Below, in pieces: positions 31,675-40,720 of a DNA stretch of 64,000 bases. Below the pieces are notes generated by a model. That model was not told the origin of the DNA. It saw only the letters and a program-made list of their open reading frames with translations, and did not search any database. The translations under genes and the position numbers were made by a program. Position 1 is the first letter of the stretch; every line of letters starts with the position of its first letter. The stretch comes from a bacterium. Lineage in GTDB: Bacteria; Oederibacteriota; CAKKQC01. The stretch covers positions 1 to 64,000 of the forward strand of contig CAKKQC010000021.1 of the NCBI GenBank assembly GCA_919901855.1. Reading direction: 5' to 3'.

Positions 31675-32451
31675 ATGCTACTGGCCCTCGATATCGGCAA
31701 TACGAACGTCACCCTCGGGCTCTTCCGGGGGAGCCGGCTCGTGCGGTCGTGGCGGGTATCCACGGACGCCCGCCGGACACCCGACGAGCACGAGGCTGCC
31801 CTCCGGGCCGTACTAGGCCGCGCGGCATCCACCGTGCGCGCGTGCGCCATCGCCTCCGTGGTGCCGGCCGTCGAGGACGCGTTCGCGGCGGCGGCCGCCC
31901 TGGTCGTGCGCCGCCGCCCCGTGCTCATCGACTCGGAGTCCCCGTTCGGCTTCCGGATCGGCTACCAGCCCCCGTCGGACGTCGGGGCGGACCGGCTGGT
32001 AAACGCTGCCGCCGCTATGGAGCGGTTCGGCGCTCCCGTCATCGTCGTGGACTTCGGGACCGCGGTGACGCTGGACGTGCTCGACCGCCATCGGGTCTAT
32101 CTCGGCGGCGCCATCGCGCCCGGGCTGGACCTGGCGGCGGAGGCGCTCGCCCGGCGGACGGCCAAACTGCCGCGCGTGGCCCTGCACCGCCCCGCCGAGG
32201 CCATCGGGCGCACGACGCTTGAGAGCCTGCGCTCCGGCCTCGTCTTCGGGGCGGCCGCGCTCGTGGACGGACTGCTCGAGCGGATGTTCCGCGAGCTGGG
32301 CGAGCGCCCCCCGGTCGTGGCCACGGGCGGGACGGCGGGCATCGTGGCCCCGCACTGCCGGTATATCCGCGAGACCATCCCCGACCTCACGCTCGAGGGC
32401 ATCCGGCTCGTGGGGGAACGCATGATGTCGGCCTCACGGAAGCGGACCTGA
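31675..32451 (+). CDS. coaX: Type III pantothenate kinase
   Basis: This 258-residue enzyme performs the first step of CoA synthesis (pantothenate phosphorylation). The ASKHA-fold motifs are DIGNTNVTLGLFRG at the N-terminus, the pantothenate site GADRLVNAAAA, the catalytic VVDFGTAVTLDVLD, and GGAIAPGLDLAAEAL. The ATG at 31675 gives the canonical MLLALDIGNTN start; ATG 31666 would add three residues but touches the TATAAT box. The stop shares a base with the dnaX start (TGATG). Confidence 0.94.
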   Translation: MLLALDIGNTNVTLGLFRGSRLVRSWRVSTDARRTPDEHEAALRAVLGRAASTVRACAIASVVPAVEDAFAAAAALVVRRRPVLIDSESPFGFRIGYQPPSDVGADRLVNAAAAMERFGAPVIVVDFGTAVTLDVLDRHRVYLGGAIAPGLDLAAEALARRTAKLPRVALHRPAEAIGRTTLESLRSGLVFGAAALVDGLLERMFRELGERPPVVATGGTAGIVAPHCRYIRETIPDLTLEGIRLVGERMMSASRKRT

Positions 32452-34184
32452 TGGCTGAACATCGCGCGTTCGCGCTCAAGTGGCGGCCGGCGAAGTTCGA
32501 GGACGTGGTCGGCCAGCCCCACGTGATCCGGACGCTCACGAACGAGCTAACGCAGGGGAAGCTTGGGCACGCGTACCTGTTCGCGGGTCCCCGGGGTACG
32601 GGCAAGACGACGTGCGCGCGCATCCTGGCGCGGGCCGTGAACTGCGAGAAGGGGATGAGTGCCACGCCGTGCGGCGAATGCGCCATGTGCCGGGACATCC
32701 TCGCGGGCCGCTGCCTGGACGTGATCGAGATCGACGCGGCCTCGAACCGGGGGATCGACGAGATCCGGGACCTCCGGGAGGTCGTACGCCTCTCGCCGGC
32801 GCGTGGTCGCCGCAAGGTCTTCATCCTGGACGAGGCGCACATGCTGACGGGCGCCGCGGGCAACGCCTTCCTCAAGACGCTCGAGGAGCCGCCGGCGCAC
32901 GTGCTCTTCATCCTCGCCACGACGAATGCCTCCGACATCCTGCCGACGATCCACTCCCGGTGCCAGCGGTTCGATTTTCACCAGCTCGGGCTGGCCACCG
33001 TGACGGCGACCCTGAAGCGGATCGCGGAGGCGGAGGGGATCAAGGCCGACGAGCCGGCGCTCGTCATGATCGCCAAGTCGGCGCGCGGCGCGATGCGGGA
33101 CGCGCAGATGCTGCTCGAGCAGTCGGCGGCCTTCGCGGTCGAGCGGGTGACGGTGGCCTCCGTGCGCGAGCTGCTGGGCCTGGTCGAGAGCGAGTGGGTT
33201 GAACGCTTCCTCGGGGTCCTTAAGGAGCGCGACGTGAAGGAGGGGCTCGCCCTGCTCGACAGCCTGCTGGAGTCGGGGCGCGGCCTGGACGAGCTCCTAG
33301 GCGAGGTGCAGGAGGAGTTGCGCGACGCCCTGATGCGCAAGCTCGGGGCGCAGGTGACGCCGATGGCCTCGGCGGGGCTGCTCGCCGACCCCGAGCGCGC
33401 CGGCTGGTTCACGGAGGAGGAGCTCGCGGCCCTGCTCGCGCACGTGCGGCGGGCGGCGGAGGAGCTCTCGGCCCGCCAGATCGCGCATCCGCGGATCGCG
33501 GCCGAGCTGGCGATGGCCCGGCTGCTCCGCCGCGAGCGGGCGGTGTCGTGGCCGGAGGTCGAGGAGGCACTGCAGCGGGTGAACGCGGCCCTGGCGGGCG
33601 GGGGGGCGGTCCTCAAGGCCCCGGCGGGCCCGGCGCCCCGGAGCGTGTTCCAGCCCGCGGGGCCCGCGGTCGCGCCCACCAGGCCCTTCCAGGCATCCGC
33701 GCCACTGCCGCCGGCCTCGTCGGCGGGAGCGCCCGCTTCGGGTGTCTCCATCCAGCCGGACGCGTTCGGCGCGAGGTGGGCGGAGGTGCTGGAACGGCTG
33801 AAGGGCGACGCGCCGACCGTGGTCGCCTACCTGCGGGGTGTGCGCTGCCTCGGCGCGGAGGGGGATACCGTGATCCTCGAGACCGCCTCGGCGTTCCACC
33901 GGCAGGGGCTGGAGGGAGGGGAGATGCGCTCGACGGTCGAAGCCGCCCTCTCGTCCGTCGCGGGGCGCGCGATCTCGCTCGCGGTCCGGGCTGCCGTCGT
34001 CGCGCCGCCGCCGGGGCTCCGGCCGGCCGGGGCGGCTTCCGCCGTGGATCCGAAAGCCGCCGCGCCGGAGGCGCCTGCCCCGCCCGATCCCGACTGGGTG
34101 GAGCGGGAGCCGCTGGTCAAGTCCACCCTGGATCTCTTCCAGGCGCGCGTCGTCGATCGCAAGCGCCCTCCGCCGCCGAAGTGA
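32451..34184 (+). CDS. dnaX: DNA polymerase III subunits gamma/tau
   Basis: This is the clamp-loader ATPase of the replicative polymerase. The N-terminal AAA+ domain shows RPAKFEDVVGQPHVIRTL, Walker A GPRGTGKTTCAR, the zinc-binding cysteines in NCEKG...CGECAMCRDI, Walker B VFILDEAHMLTGAAGNAFLK and the sensor ATTNASDILPTIHSRCQRFDF. A Pro/Ala linker after ~residue 385 leads to a tau-like C-terminal domain (WAEVLERLKGDAPTVVAYLRG). I looked for, but did not see, an obvious slippery run of A or T that would make a separate gamma product. It overlaps coaX by one base and the next gene by GTGA. Confidence 0.94.
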   Translation: MAEHRAFALKWRPAKFEDVVGQPHVIRTLTNELTQGKLGHAYLFAGPRGTGKTTCARILARAVNCEKGMSATPCGECAMCRDILAGRCLDVIEIDAASNRGIDEIRDLREVVRLSPARGRRKVFILDEAHMLTGAAGNAFLKTLEEPPAHVLFILATTNASDILPTIHSRCQRFDFHQLGLATVTATLKRIAEAEGIKADEPALVMIAKSARGAMRDAQMLLEQSAAFAVERVTVASVRELLGLVESEWVERFLGVLKERDVKEGLALLDSLLESGRGLDELLGEVQEELRDALMRKLGAQVTPMASAGLLADPERAGWFTEEELAALLAHVRRAAEELSARQIAHPRIAAELAMARLLRRERAVSWPEVEEALQRVNAALAGGGAVLKAPAGPAPRSVFQPAGPAVAPTRPFQASAPLPPASSAGAPASGVSIQPDAFGARWAEVLERLKGDAPTVVAYLRGVRCLGAEGDTVILETASAFHRQGLEGGEMRSTVEAALSSVAGRAISLAVRAAVVAPPPGLRPAGAASAVDPKAAAPEAPAPPDPDWVEREPLVKSTLDLFQARVVDRKRPPPPK

Positions 34185-35344
34185 CGCGGACCCGCCGCTT
34201 CGTGCCGGTCTGTGTGCTGGCGGCTTGGACCGTCGCCGCGCGGTCGGCGGCGGCGCCCGCCGGGCCAGAGCGGTTCTCCATCCCGGCGTCGCCGGGAATG
34301 CCGTCACCCGGAATCTCCGCGACGGCCCCCGCCGGTTCCGGGCTCCCGTCCGCCGTGCCGGTTTCGGCCACGACGACCGCGAGGGCGCCCCTGGCCTTCT
34401 CGACATCCCTGTCAGGCGCCGCCGTGTCCGGCACCGCGATCCAGGGCGCGGCCCTCTCGGGCACGCTCGTCCTGCCCTCGGCTCCGTCCTCGACGGTCCA
34501 GGGCTCCGCGATCCCCGGCCAGCAGCAACCCGTCGCGCCCCGGCCCTCGTTCACGCGCACGGCGGCCGCGGCACCTGCGAAGCCCGCCCCGCCGCCGGTG
34601 CCGTACGAGGAACTGCACCAGAAGGCCTCCCTCATCGTGTGTCCAAGCGCCTACGCCGCGCACTACAAGGGTCCGACGGGGGAGAACGCCGAGGTCTTCC
34701 TCATGTGGTACATCGGCACGCTCTACGACGAGCGGGGCCTCTCGATCGCGCCGATCTCGACGCTCTTCATCGGGGCCGATCTCAAGTGGGCGTTCCTGTC
34801 CGAGCGCGGTGGGCGTCCCGCGGCCGCGATCGGCTACCTCGGCGGACTCGAGGTGCCATTTACAGGCGGCGTGGTCAAGGTGTCGACGGTCACGGCCCAG
34901 AAGCAGACCAAACAGTCCATCGTCCACGACGTCTACATGGTGCTGAGCCACGGCCTGGGCCCGCTCTCGTTGTCGGCGGGGGCGTTGTACGGGATCAAGA
35001 AGGCCTTCCCCCTGATCCTGCCCATGTTGCGGAACCCGAACTTCACCACGAAGCCCAACCCGGCTCCGGACACGATCTGGACGGCGTTCGGCGGCGCCGA
35101 CCTCGCGGTGCTGGGCCGGCACTTCAAGGTCGAGGTCCTCACCCTTCCCGAAGTGGAGGTGGACCGGCCGTGGATCGTCAACACGCACCTCGGCGGGATC
35201 CTGGGCTTCGACTTCGCGTACCTGCGGGACCGGATCGGGTGGGAGCTCCTCGGGTACTACCAGCTCCCGCTGTACCGCTGGCCCGACCAGAAGAGGCTGG
35301 AGAAGGAGCGGGACCGGATGACGGCGGCCAGACGCCGGCCGTGA
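34181..35344 (+). CDS. Predicted exported/outer-membrane protein of unknown function between dnaX and recR
   Basis: This 387-residue protein starts at GTG 34181, overlapping the dnaX stop, and ends overlapping recR (GTGA). The N-terminus is signal-like (FVPVCVLAAWTVAARSAAA). It is followed by ~110 residues rich in Ala, Pro, Ser and Thr, then by a ~240-residue domain with beta-strand character (NAEVFLMWYIGTLYDERG, GADLKWAFLSERGG and VHDVYMVLSHGLGPLSLSAGALYG). The C-terminus is basic (RLEKERDRMTAARRRP). I recognise no family. Its position is the usual place of ybaB, the small nucleoid-associated protein gene of the dnaX-ybaB-recR cluster. Confidence 0.6.
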   Translation: MTRTRRFVPVCVLAAWTVAARSAAAPAGPERFSIPASPGMPSPGISATAPAGSGLPSAVPVSATTTARAPLAFSTSLSGAAVSGTAIQGAALSGTLVLPSAPSSTVQGSAIPGQQQPVAPRPSFTRTAAAAPAKPAPPPVPYEELHQKASLIVCPSAYAAHYKGPTGENAEVFLMWYIGTLYDERGLSIAPISTLFIGADLKWAFLSERGGRPAAAIGYLGGLEVPFTGGVVKVSTVTAQKQTKQSIVHDVYMVLSHGLGPLSLSAGALYGIKKAFPLILPMLRNPNFTTKPNPAPDTIWTAFGGADLAVLGRHFKVEVLTLPEVEVDRPWIVNTHLGGILGFDFAYLRDRIGWELLGYYQLPLYRWPDQKRLEKERDRMTAARRRP

Positions 35345-35940
35345 GCGGCTTCTCGGCGACCTTCGACCGCCTCCTGGCCGAGCTCGAGAAGATGCCCGGG
35401 ATCGGGCGGAAGACCGCCCAGCGCCTCGCGTTCCACCTCCTCCGGGTGTCGGAGCCTGAAGTGCAGGCGCTGGCGGTGGCGATGGTGGATTGCCGAAGGA
35501 ACATCCGCGCCTGCTCCCGGTGCTTTTCGATCACGGAGCAGGACCCCTGCGGCATCTGTGCGGACCCCCGGCGGGACGACTCGCTCCTGTGCGTGGTGGA
35601 ACAGCCCTCGGACGTGCTCGCGTTCGAGCGGTCCGGGGAATATCGGGGCCGCTACCACGTTCTGGATGGAGTGATCTCGCCGCTCGAGGGGATCGGCCCG
35701 GAGGATCTGCGGATCCGGGAGTTGCTGGAGCGGCTCCGCGACGGGACGGTCCGCGAGGTCATCCTCGGGACAAACCCGGACCTCGAAGGCGAGGCCACGT
35801 GCATGTACCTTTCCAAACTGATCAAGCCGCTGGGGGTGCGGGTCACGCGCATCGCGCGCGGCCTGCCGGTCGGCGGCGACCTCGAGTACGCGGACCAGGT
35901 GACGCTGGCGCGGGCGCTGGAAGGCCGCCGCGACGTGTAG
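35341..35940 (+). CDS. recR: Recombination mediator protein RecR
   Basis: This 199-residue protein helps load RecA via RecFOR. It shows the N-terminal HhH region (LLAELEKMPGIGRKTAQRLAFHLL), the C4 zinc finger (CSRCFSITEQDPCGIC), the Toprim core (LLCVVEQPSDVLAFE, then GTNPDLEGEATCMYL) and the ending TRIARGLPVGGDLEYADQVTLARALEGRR. The GTG start overlaps the previous stop, so its translation is coupled to the unknown envelope gene. Confidence 0.95.
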   Translation: MSGFSATFDRLLAELEKMPGIGRKTAQRLAFHLLRVSEPEVQALAVAMVDCRRNIRACSRCFSITEQDPCGICADPRRDDSLLCVVEQPSDVLAFERSGEYRGRYHVLDGVISPLEGIGPEDLRIRELLERLRDGTVREVILGTNPDLEGEATCMYLSKLIKPLGVRVTRIARGLPVGGDLEYADQVTLARALEGRRDV

Positions 35941-35949
35941 GGCGCCGGG

Positions 35950-36020
35950 TTTCACCGTCCGGTGAAAGCCCGACTCCTGCATCCTCAGGCGCATGGCGTT
36001 TCACCGTCTGGTGGAACGCC
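35950..36020 (+). repeat. Two tandem stem-loops after recR
   Basis: The first hairpin (35950-35967) has perfect 7-bp arms TTTCACC and GGTGAAA around a GTCC loop. The second (35995-36020) has 11-bp arms GGCGTTTCACC and GGTGGAACGCC, with one G-T pair, around GTCT. Both share a TTTCACCGTC core, so they look like copies of one unit. They lie between recR and the next promoter and could terminate transcription, although no T-tract follows. Confidence 0.6.
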
Positions 36021-36042
36021 AACGCTCGCGTCCGCGAGCGCA

Positions 36043-36072
36043 TTGACAGGCCGGGCGCCCGGCAGGGATAAT
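36043..36072 (+). promoter_or_regulatory. Sigma-70-type promoter for the gene at 36106
   Basis: A perfect -35 TTGACA (36043-36048) and GATAAT (36067-36072) are separated by 18 nt. The predicted start near 36079 leaves a leader of about 27 nt containing a GGGGGAGG Shine-Dalgarno before the ATG at 36106. This is the best-formed promoter in the window. Confidence 0.75.
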
Positions 36073-36105
36073 GGCGCCACACTTGAACATGGGGGAGGAC
36101 CTGTA

Positions 36106-36657
36106 ATGAAAGCACTTCGTACGATCGGACTGGCGGTTGCGGTGGTCGCGCTGACGGGTGTCGCGGTGGCGGCGCCGGCACAGAATCAGGGCGAGGGCCG
36201 GGTCGGGCTCGGGATGAACCTCGGCACCCTGGAGGCGACCTACAGCCTGAACACCCAGAGCGCCCTCGGCGCGGCGGTCAACCTGGACCTCATGACCGGC
36301 GACTTCGACTCGACGAACTTCGGGCTGACGGCCTGGTTCCAGCAGAAGCTCAAGAGCCGGGAGCCCGTGGACTTCTTCATGCTGGCCGGCCTCGGATTCG
36401 GGTCCCAGAAGGTCGGGACCGACAAGACGTCCGGATTCCAGCTCTTCGCCGGGCTGGGGACCGAGTACTTCCTGCCGGGCACGAAGTCGCTTTCGATCGA
36501 GGCCAAGCTCGGGCTGGTGATCAACTTCCTGAGCCAGACGGTGCCCTTCTTCAACCCCGTGACGTTGTCGATGGACTCGGCGAAGGCGAGCGGCACCGAG
36601 ATCTCGTTCAAGGACCTGACCGGCGGCCTCTTCATCCTCCGCTACTACCTCGACTGA
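36106..36657 (+). CDS. Small outer-membrane beta-barrel-like protein
   Basis: This 183-residue protein has a classic signal peptide (MKALRTIGLAVAVVALTGVAVAAPA). The mature part has repeated amphipathic strands with glycine turns (GLGMNLGTLEATYSLNTQ, FFMLAGLGFGSQKVG and FQLFAGLGTEYFLPGTKSLSIEAKLGLVINF), as in eight-stranded outer-membrane barrels of the OmpW/OmpA-like type. It ends in LFILRYYLD. It follows a strong promoter and a good Shine-Dalgarno, so it is probably abundantly made. No ligand can be inferred. Confidence 0.65.
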   Translation: MKALRTIGLAVAVVALTGVAVAAPAQNQGEGRVGLGMNLGTLEATYSLNTQSALGAAVNLDLMTGDFDSTNFGLTAWFQQKLKSREPVDFFMLAGLGFGSQKVGTDKTSGFQLFAGLGTEYFLPGTKSLSIEAKLGLVINFLSQTVPFFNPVTLSMDSAKASGTEISFKDLTGGLFILRYYLD

Positions 36658-36694
36658 CGGGTACGCGAACGGACCGGAAGGAGCGCGCAAAGCC

Positions 36695-37237
36695 ATGAAC
36701 CTCCCCGCCTGGATGCGGTCGAGCTGGTTCAAGAACACGGTGACCGTGGTAGTCACGGCCCTGATCGCGTTCCAGATGGCGCGGATGGAAGTCGTCCGCC
36801 GCGCCAAGCGCGAGTTCCGCGAAGGAGAGAAGTACTACCGCTGGTACCTCGAGCCCGAGACGAAGAAGAAGGAATTGGCCGGGCTCCGCGACGCCAAGAG
36901 GATGTCCGGGAACGAGTACGAGCATCTCATGGAGGAGGACATGTACAAGGAAGCCGTGGTCTGGTGGCAGACCGTGGGCGACTTCTACTACCTCCCCCAC
37001 AGCCGGTGGGTAGACCAGGCCGAGGACCAGATCTGGAAGACGGGCCAGGAGCACGAGGCGCGAGGATGGAAGAAGGGGCTGAAGACGGGCCGCGACGACC
37101 TCGAGCACGCGCTCATGTCGTACAAGGCCATCGCGGATTCGTTCAAGCCCCTCCACGGGCGCCGGCCGGGGCGGCACCTGGAGGACGCGCTCAAGAAGAT
37201 CGCGGAACTCGAGGCCAAGGGACTGCAGTGGCCCTGA
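36695..37237 (+). CDS. Membrane-anchored TPR-like protein of unknown function
   Basis: This 180-residue protein has one N-terminal transmembrane helix (WFKNTVTVVVTALIAFQM), preceded by a short segment. The remaining ~150 residues are charged and helical (REFREGEKYYRWYLEPETKKKEL and GDFYYLPHSRWVDQAEDQIWK, then LEHALMSYKAIADSFKPLHG). The pattern resembles short TPR/YfgM-like accessory proteins, but I cannot name a family. A GGAG lies upstream of the ATG. It overlaps the prenyl synthase start by 10 nt and may be co-transcribed with it. Confidence 0.6.
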   Translation: MNLPAWMRSSWFKNTVTVVVTALIAFQMARMEVVRRAKREFREGEKYYRWYLEPETKKKELAGLRDAKRMSGNEYEHLMEEDMYKEAVVWWQTVGDFYYLPHSRWVDQAEDQIWKTGQEHEARGWKKGLKTGRDDLEHALMSYKAIADSFKPLHGRRPGRHLEDALKKIAELEAKGLQWP

Positions 37238-38259
37238 GGTCCTTGGCGCTGCCGGAGGTCAAGGCACGCCAGCGCGACGGTAACGACGGCCTCGAGGCGC
37301 TCTACCGGCCGATCCGGCCGGAGCTTGCGCGCATGGAAGCCATTATGGACGACGTCGCGCGCCGGACCGCCCCGATGATCCGTCCGATGGCCCTTCACCT
37401 GCTCCGGGGGCCGGGCAAGCGGGTCCGGGGCGCCCTCGTGCTCTTCGCGTCGAGGGCCGGTGGCGGCCGCCGGAGCGGGGATGCGGCGTGGCTCGCCGCA
37501 GCCACCGAGATGCTGCACACCGCCAGCCTCATCCATGACGACATCGTCGACAGCGCGTCGACGCGCCGCGGTCTCCCGTCCCTGCACTCCCGGTGGGGGA
37601 CCCACCGCGCCGTGCTCATGGGCGACTTCCTCCTCGCGTGGAACTTCTCCGAGCTCGCGGGGAGGTTTCCCGTGGACGTCTCGCGCGTCCTCCTCCGGGC
37701 GGCCAAGCTCTCGTGCGACGGCGAGATCGAGGAAACGGGCATGGCGTACCGGGCCGATCTGCCGGAGCCGCAGTATCTCCGTATCATCGGGAAGAAGACG
37801 GGGGCGCTCATGGCCGCGGCCTGCGAGTCGGGCGCGATCCTGGGTGGCGCCTCCCCGGCAGTCCGCGCCTCGCTGCGCCGCTACGGGGAGGCGTTTGGGA
37901 TGGCGTTCCAGCTCGTGGACGACGCCCTGGACTTCACGGCCGGGAAGAGCGAAATGGGAAAGCCCGTGGGCCGCGACATGGTGGACGGCCGGTTCACGAT
38001 GCCGGTGCTGTCCCTGCGACGCCTCCTGCACGGCGAGGAGCGGCGGCGGCTCCTCGGACTGCTGACGCCCCCGTCGCTGTCGAATGGCGGGGCGCGGAAG
38101 GTCGGGATTCTCGTCCGGGAACGTGGCGGTTTGGCCTGCGCCATGGAGCTGGCCGGGACCTACGTGGCGCGGGCCCGGGCCTCCCTGCGGGGCGTGCCCC
38201 CGGCGGCGGCGGAGCCGCTGGCGGCGCTGGCCGACTACGTCGTCACCCGCCGCCGTTAG
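37228..38259 (+). CDS. Long-chain all-trans polyprenyl diphosphate synthase (quinone side-chain type)
   Basis: This 343-residue prenyltransferase has the first aspartate motif HDDIVDSASTRRG, without the insertion seen in the FPP synthase at 21346, and the second motif QLVDDALDFTAGKSEMGKP. It also has GPGKRVRGALV for IPP binding. The features match hepta- or octaprenyl synthases that make quinone side chains. A GTG at 37228 overlapping the previous gene is taken as start; the first ~30 residues are poorly conserved, so a later start is possible. It directly precedes complex I genes, which use quinone. Confidence 0.88.
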   Translation: MALRSLALPEVKARQRDGNDGLEALYRPIRPELARMEAIMDDVARRTAPMIRPMALHLLRGPGKRVRGALVLFASRAGGGRRSGDAAWLAAATEMLHTASLIHDDIVDSASTRRGLPSLHSRWGTHRAVLMGDFLLAWNFSELAGRFPVDVSRVLLRAAKLSCDGEIEETGMAYRADLPEPQYLRIIGKKTGALMAAACESGAILGGASPAVRASLRRYGEAFGMAFQLVDDALDFTAGKSEMGKPVGRDMVDGRFTMPVLSLRRLLHGEERRRLLGLLTPPSLSNGGARKVGILVRERGGLACAMELAGTYVARARASLRGVPPAAAEPLAALADYVVTRRR

Positions 38260-38301
38260 CACGCCTCCCGGGGTGGCTGGACCTCGGGGGTGGGGGTAGC
38301 C

Positions 38302-38307
38302 GATAAT
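38302..38307 (+). promoter_or_regulatory. -10 hexamer GATAAT, leaderless start for nuoBCD
   Basis: GATAAT ends 7 nt before the ATG at 38315. An earlier in-frame ATG at 38306 overlaps the hexamer itself, so 38315 is the more likely start. No Shine-Dalgarno is visible. Confidence 0.5.
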
Positions 38308-38314
38308 GCCTCTC

Positions 38315-40720
38315 ATGCCCGAGCCCCCGATCCCCGCGGCCGATGCGCTGGATGAGGAAGTTCGCCGGCACGTCGTCGTAACCCGGTGGAACGACCTCAT
38401 CGCGACCGTGGATCCGGTCACGAGCTGGGGCCGCCGGTCCTCCCTCTGGCCGCTCCAGTTCGGGCTGGCCTGCTGCGCGATCGAGATGATATGCACCGCG
38501 GCGTCCCGGTTCGATATCGCCCGCTTTGGCGCCGAGCTCTTCCGGCCGTCGCCGCGGCAGGCGGACCTCATGATCGTGTCGGGCACGGTCACGAAGAAGA
38601 TGATTCCCATGATCGTCCGGCTCTGGGACCAGATGGCGGAACCCAAGTACGTGCTCTCGATGGGCGCGTGCGCGAACGGCGGCGGGCCCTTCAAGGAGGG
38701 CTACAACGTCGTCTCCGGGGTCGACGAGTTCCTGCCCGTGGACGTCTGGGTGCGCGGCTGTCCCCCGACGCCCCAGGCCCTGCTCAACGGCCTTATGGAG
38801 CTCCAGAAGAAGATCGACGAAGAGTCCTTCGTGGGCGCGTGGAAGCGGCGCCGGCGGCCCGAGGTGGAGGTGCCCGCGCTCGGGCCCGATCTCGTGGACC
38901 GGCGGCAAATCCCCGACATCCGGGCCGCGGCGGGGAAGGGCGAGGCGCAGCGTCTCGTCGAGATGAAGCTCAAGCCGGTGCTGAAGCCCGCGCCGAAGGC
39001 CGGCCCGCTCTCGTCCCTCGAGGCGTCCGATGCGGCCCTCAAGGACGCCGGCATGAAGCTGGCAGCGCGCGTGGGCGCCGACCACGTGCAGGCGGCGGGC
39101 CACGCGCTCGTCGTGGACCGCAGCGTGTGGGGCCAGGCGGCGCGCGTGCTCCGCGGCGAGATGGGCTACGACTTCCTCGCGAATCTCACCGCCGCGGACT
39201 ACGAAGGGACGCTCGAGGTCGCGTGCCACCTCTATCGGACGGATCAGACCGGAGGCCAGCTCGCGGTCAAGGTCAGGACTGACCGGGAACAGTCCGAGGT
39301 GCCCTCGGTGTCCGCCGTCTGGCCGGGCGCCGACATGCAGGAGCGCGAGGCGTGGGACCTGCTGGGGGTGAAGTTCACGGGCCATCCGAATCTCAAGCGC
39401 ATCCTGCTCTGGGAGGGTTTCGCGGGGCATCCGCTCCGCAAGGACTGGTGTGAAGCCTACTACGAGGAGCCGCGGAAGATGTTCTCGAGCCGGTGGAAGG
39501 AAGGCCGGGTCCGGCCGGGCGAGACGCGCGTCCGCTGGGGCCGGAACGTGATCTATCCCGACGGATTCGATCCCTCGACGTTACCCGCGGACGATGCGGT
39601 GCCCGCGGACTCGGGCAATGCCGACGACCGCCACCTGCCCGTAAGCCTCGGCCCCCAGCACCCCTCGACGCACGGCGTCTTCCAGGTCCGCGCGCTTCTC
39701 GAGGGCGAGCGGATCGTCAAGCTCGAGCCCGTCATGGGCTACCTGCACCGCAACCACGAGAAGATCGGCGAGCGGAACACGTGGATCATGAACTTCCCGT
39801 ACACGGACCGGCTCGACTACCTGACCTCGATGGCGAACAACCTCGCCTACGCGATCGCGGTCGAGCGGCTGGCGGGGATCAAGGTGCCAGAGCGGGCGGA
39901 GTACATCCGCGTGATCATGGCCGAGCTGACCCGGGTCGTGAACCACCTCTGGTCGATCGGGTTCCTGCTCAACGACATCGGGGCATGGTTTACCCCGTCC
40001 CTGTACGCGATCGAGGAGCGGGAGCTCGTGCTCGACCTGTTCGAAATGGCGGCGGGCTCCCGGATGATGTGCAACTACATGCGGTTCTCGGGCGTCGCCG
40101 CGGACCTGCCCGAGGGCTTCCTGCCGGCCGCCCGGACGCTCGTCTCCGAGCGCCTGCCGCGCGCGGTGGACACCCTCGACAAGTACCTGACGAAGAGCGA
40201 GATAGTCGGGTCCCGGCTGCGCGGGATCGGCGTGCTCCCGCGGGACCGGGCCATCGCGCACTCTGCTTCAGGTCCGGTGCTGCGCGCCTCTGGCGTCGCC
40301 TACGATATCCGGAAGGCCGAGCCGTACTCGATATACGACCGGTTCAAGTTCGACGTCGTGACCGCGCCCGGCGGGGACGCGTACGCCCGGTTCCTGGTCC
40401 GGCTGGGCGAGATCCGGGAGTCGCTCAAGATCCTGGACCAGGCCCTCGCCGGAATCCCCGAGGGGCCCGTAATCGAGAAGAACCAGTACCTGCTGCGGCC
40501 GCCCGCGGGCGAGGTCTACTCGCGGTGCGAGAACCCGAAGGGGGAGCTGGGCTTCTACCTCGTCTCCGACGGCGAAGGGTCGCCCTACCGCTACCATGTG
40601 CGCGCGCCGTCGTTCATCAACCTTTCCGCGTTCGACGAGATGTGCCGCGGGCACCTGGTCGCCGACGTCATGGCGATCCTGGGCTCGATCGACATCGTGC
40701 TCGGGGAGACGGACCGCTGA
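38315..40720 (+). CDS. nuoBCD: NADH-quinone oxidoreductase subunits B, C and D fused in one polypeptide
   Basis: This 801-residue protein joins three subunits of the peripheral arm of complex I. NuoB occupies about residues 1-180 with the four N2-cluster cysteines C53, C54 (GLACCAIEM), C119 ([10 protein letters not shown]) and C149 (VRGCPPTPQ). NuoC spans ~235-400 with [22 protein letters not shown]. NuoD spans ~430-801 with [13 protein letters not shown] and [16 protein letters not shown], ending in DIVLGETDR. NuoD lacks the [NiFe] CxxC motifs of hydrogenases, so this is a complex I-type quinone module. CD fusions are well known; a BCD fusion is less common. Only nuoI follows; the other complex I genes are not in this window. 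Confidence 0.92.
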   Translation: MPEPPIPAADALDEEVRRHVVVTRWNDLIATVDPVTSWGRRSSLWPLQFGLACCAIEMICTAASRFDIARFGAELFRPSPRQADLMIVSGTVTKKMIPMIVRLWDQMAEPKYVLSMGACANGGGPFKEGYNVVSGVDEFLPVDVWVRGCPPTPQALLNGLMELQKKIDEESFVGAWKRRRRPEVEVPALGPDLVDRRQIPDIRAAAGKGEAQRLVEMKLKPVLKPAPKAGPLSSLEASDAALKDAGMKLAARVGADHVQAAGHALVVDRSVWGQAARVLRGEMGYDFLANLTAADYEGTLEVACHLYRTDQTGGQLAVKVRTDREQSEVPSVSAVWPGADMQEREAWDLLGVKFTGHPNLKRILLWEGFAGHPLRKDWCEAYYEEPRKMFSSRWKEGRVRPGETRVRWGRNVIYPDGFDPSTLPADDAVPADSGNADDRHLPVSLGPQHPSTHGVFQVRALLEGERIVKLEPVMGYLHRNHEKIGERNTWIMNFPYTDRLDYLTSMANNLAYAIAVERLAGIKVPERAEYIRVIMAELTRVVNHLWSIGFLLNDIGAWFTPSLYAIEERELVLDLFEMAAGSRMMCNYMRFSGVAADLPEGFLPAARTLVSERLPRAVDTLDKYLTKSEIVGSRLRGIGVLPRDRAIAHSASGPVLRASGVAYDIRKAEPYSIYDRFKFDVVTAPGGDAYARFLVRLGEIRESLKILDQALAGIPEGPVIEKNQYLLRPPAGEVYSRCENPKGELGFYLVSDGEGSPYRYHVRAPSFINLSAFDEMCRGHLVADVMAILGSIDIVLGETDR

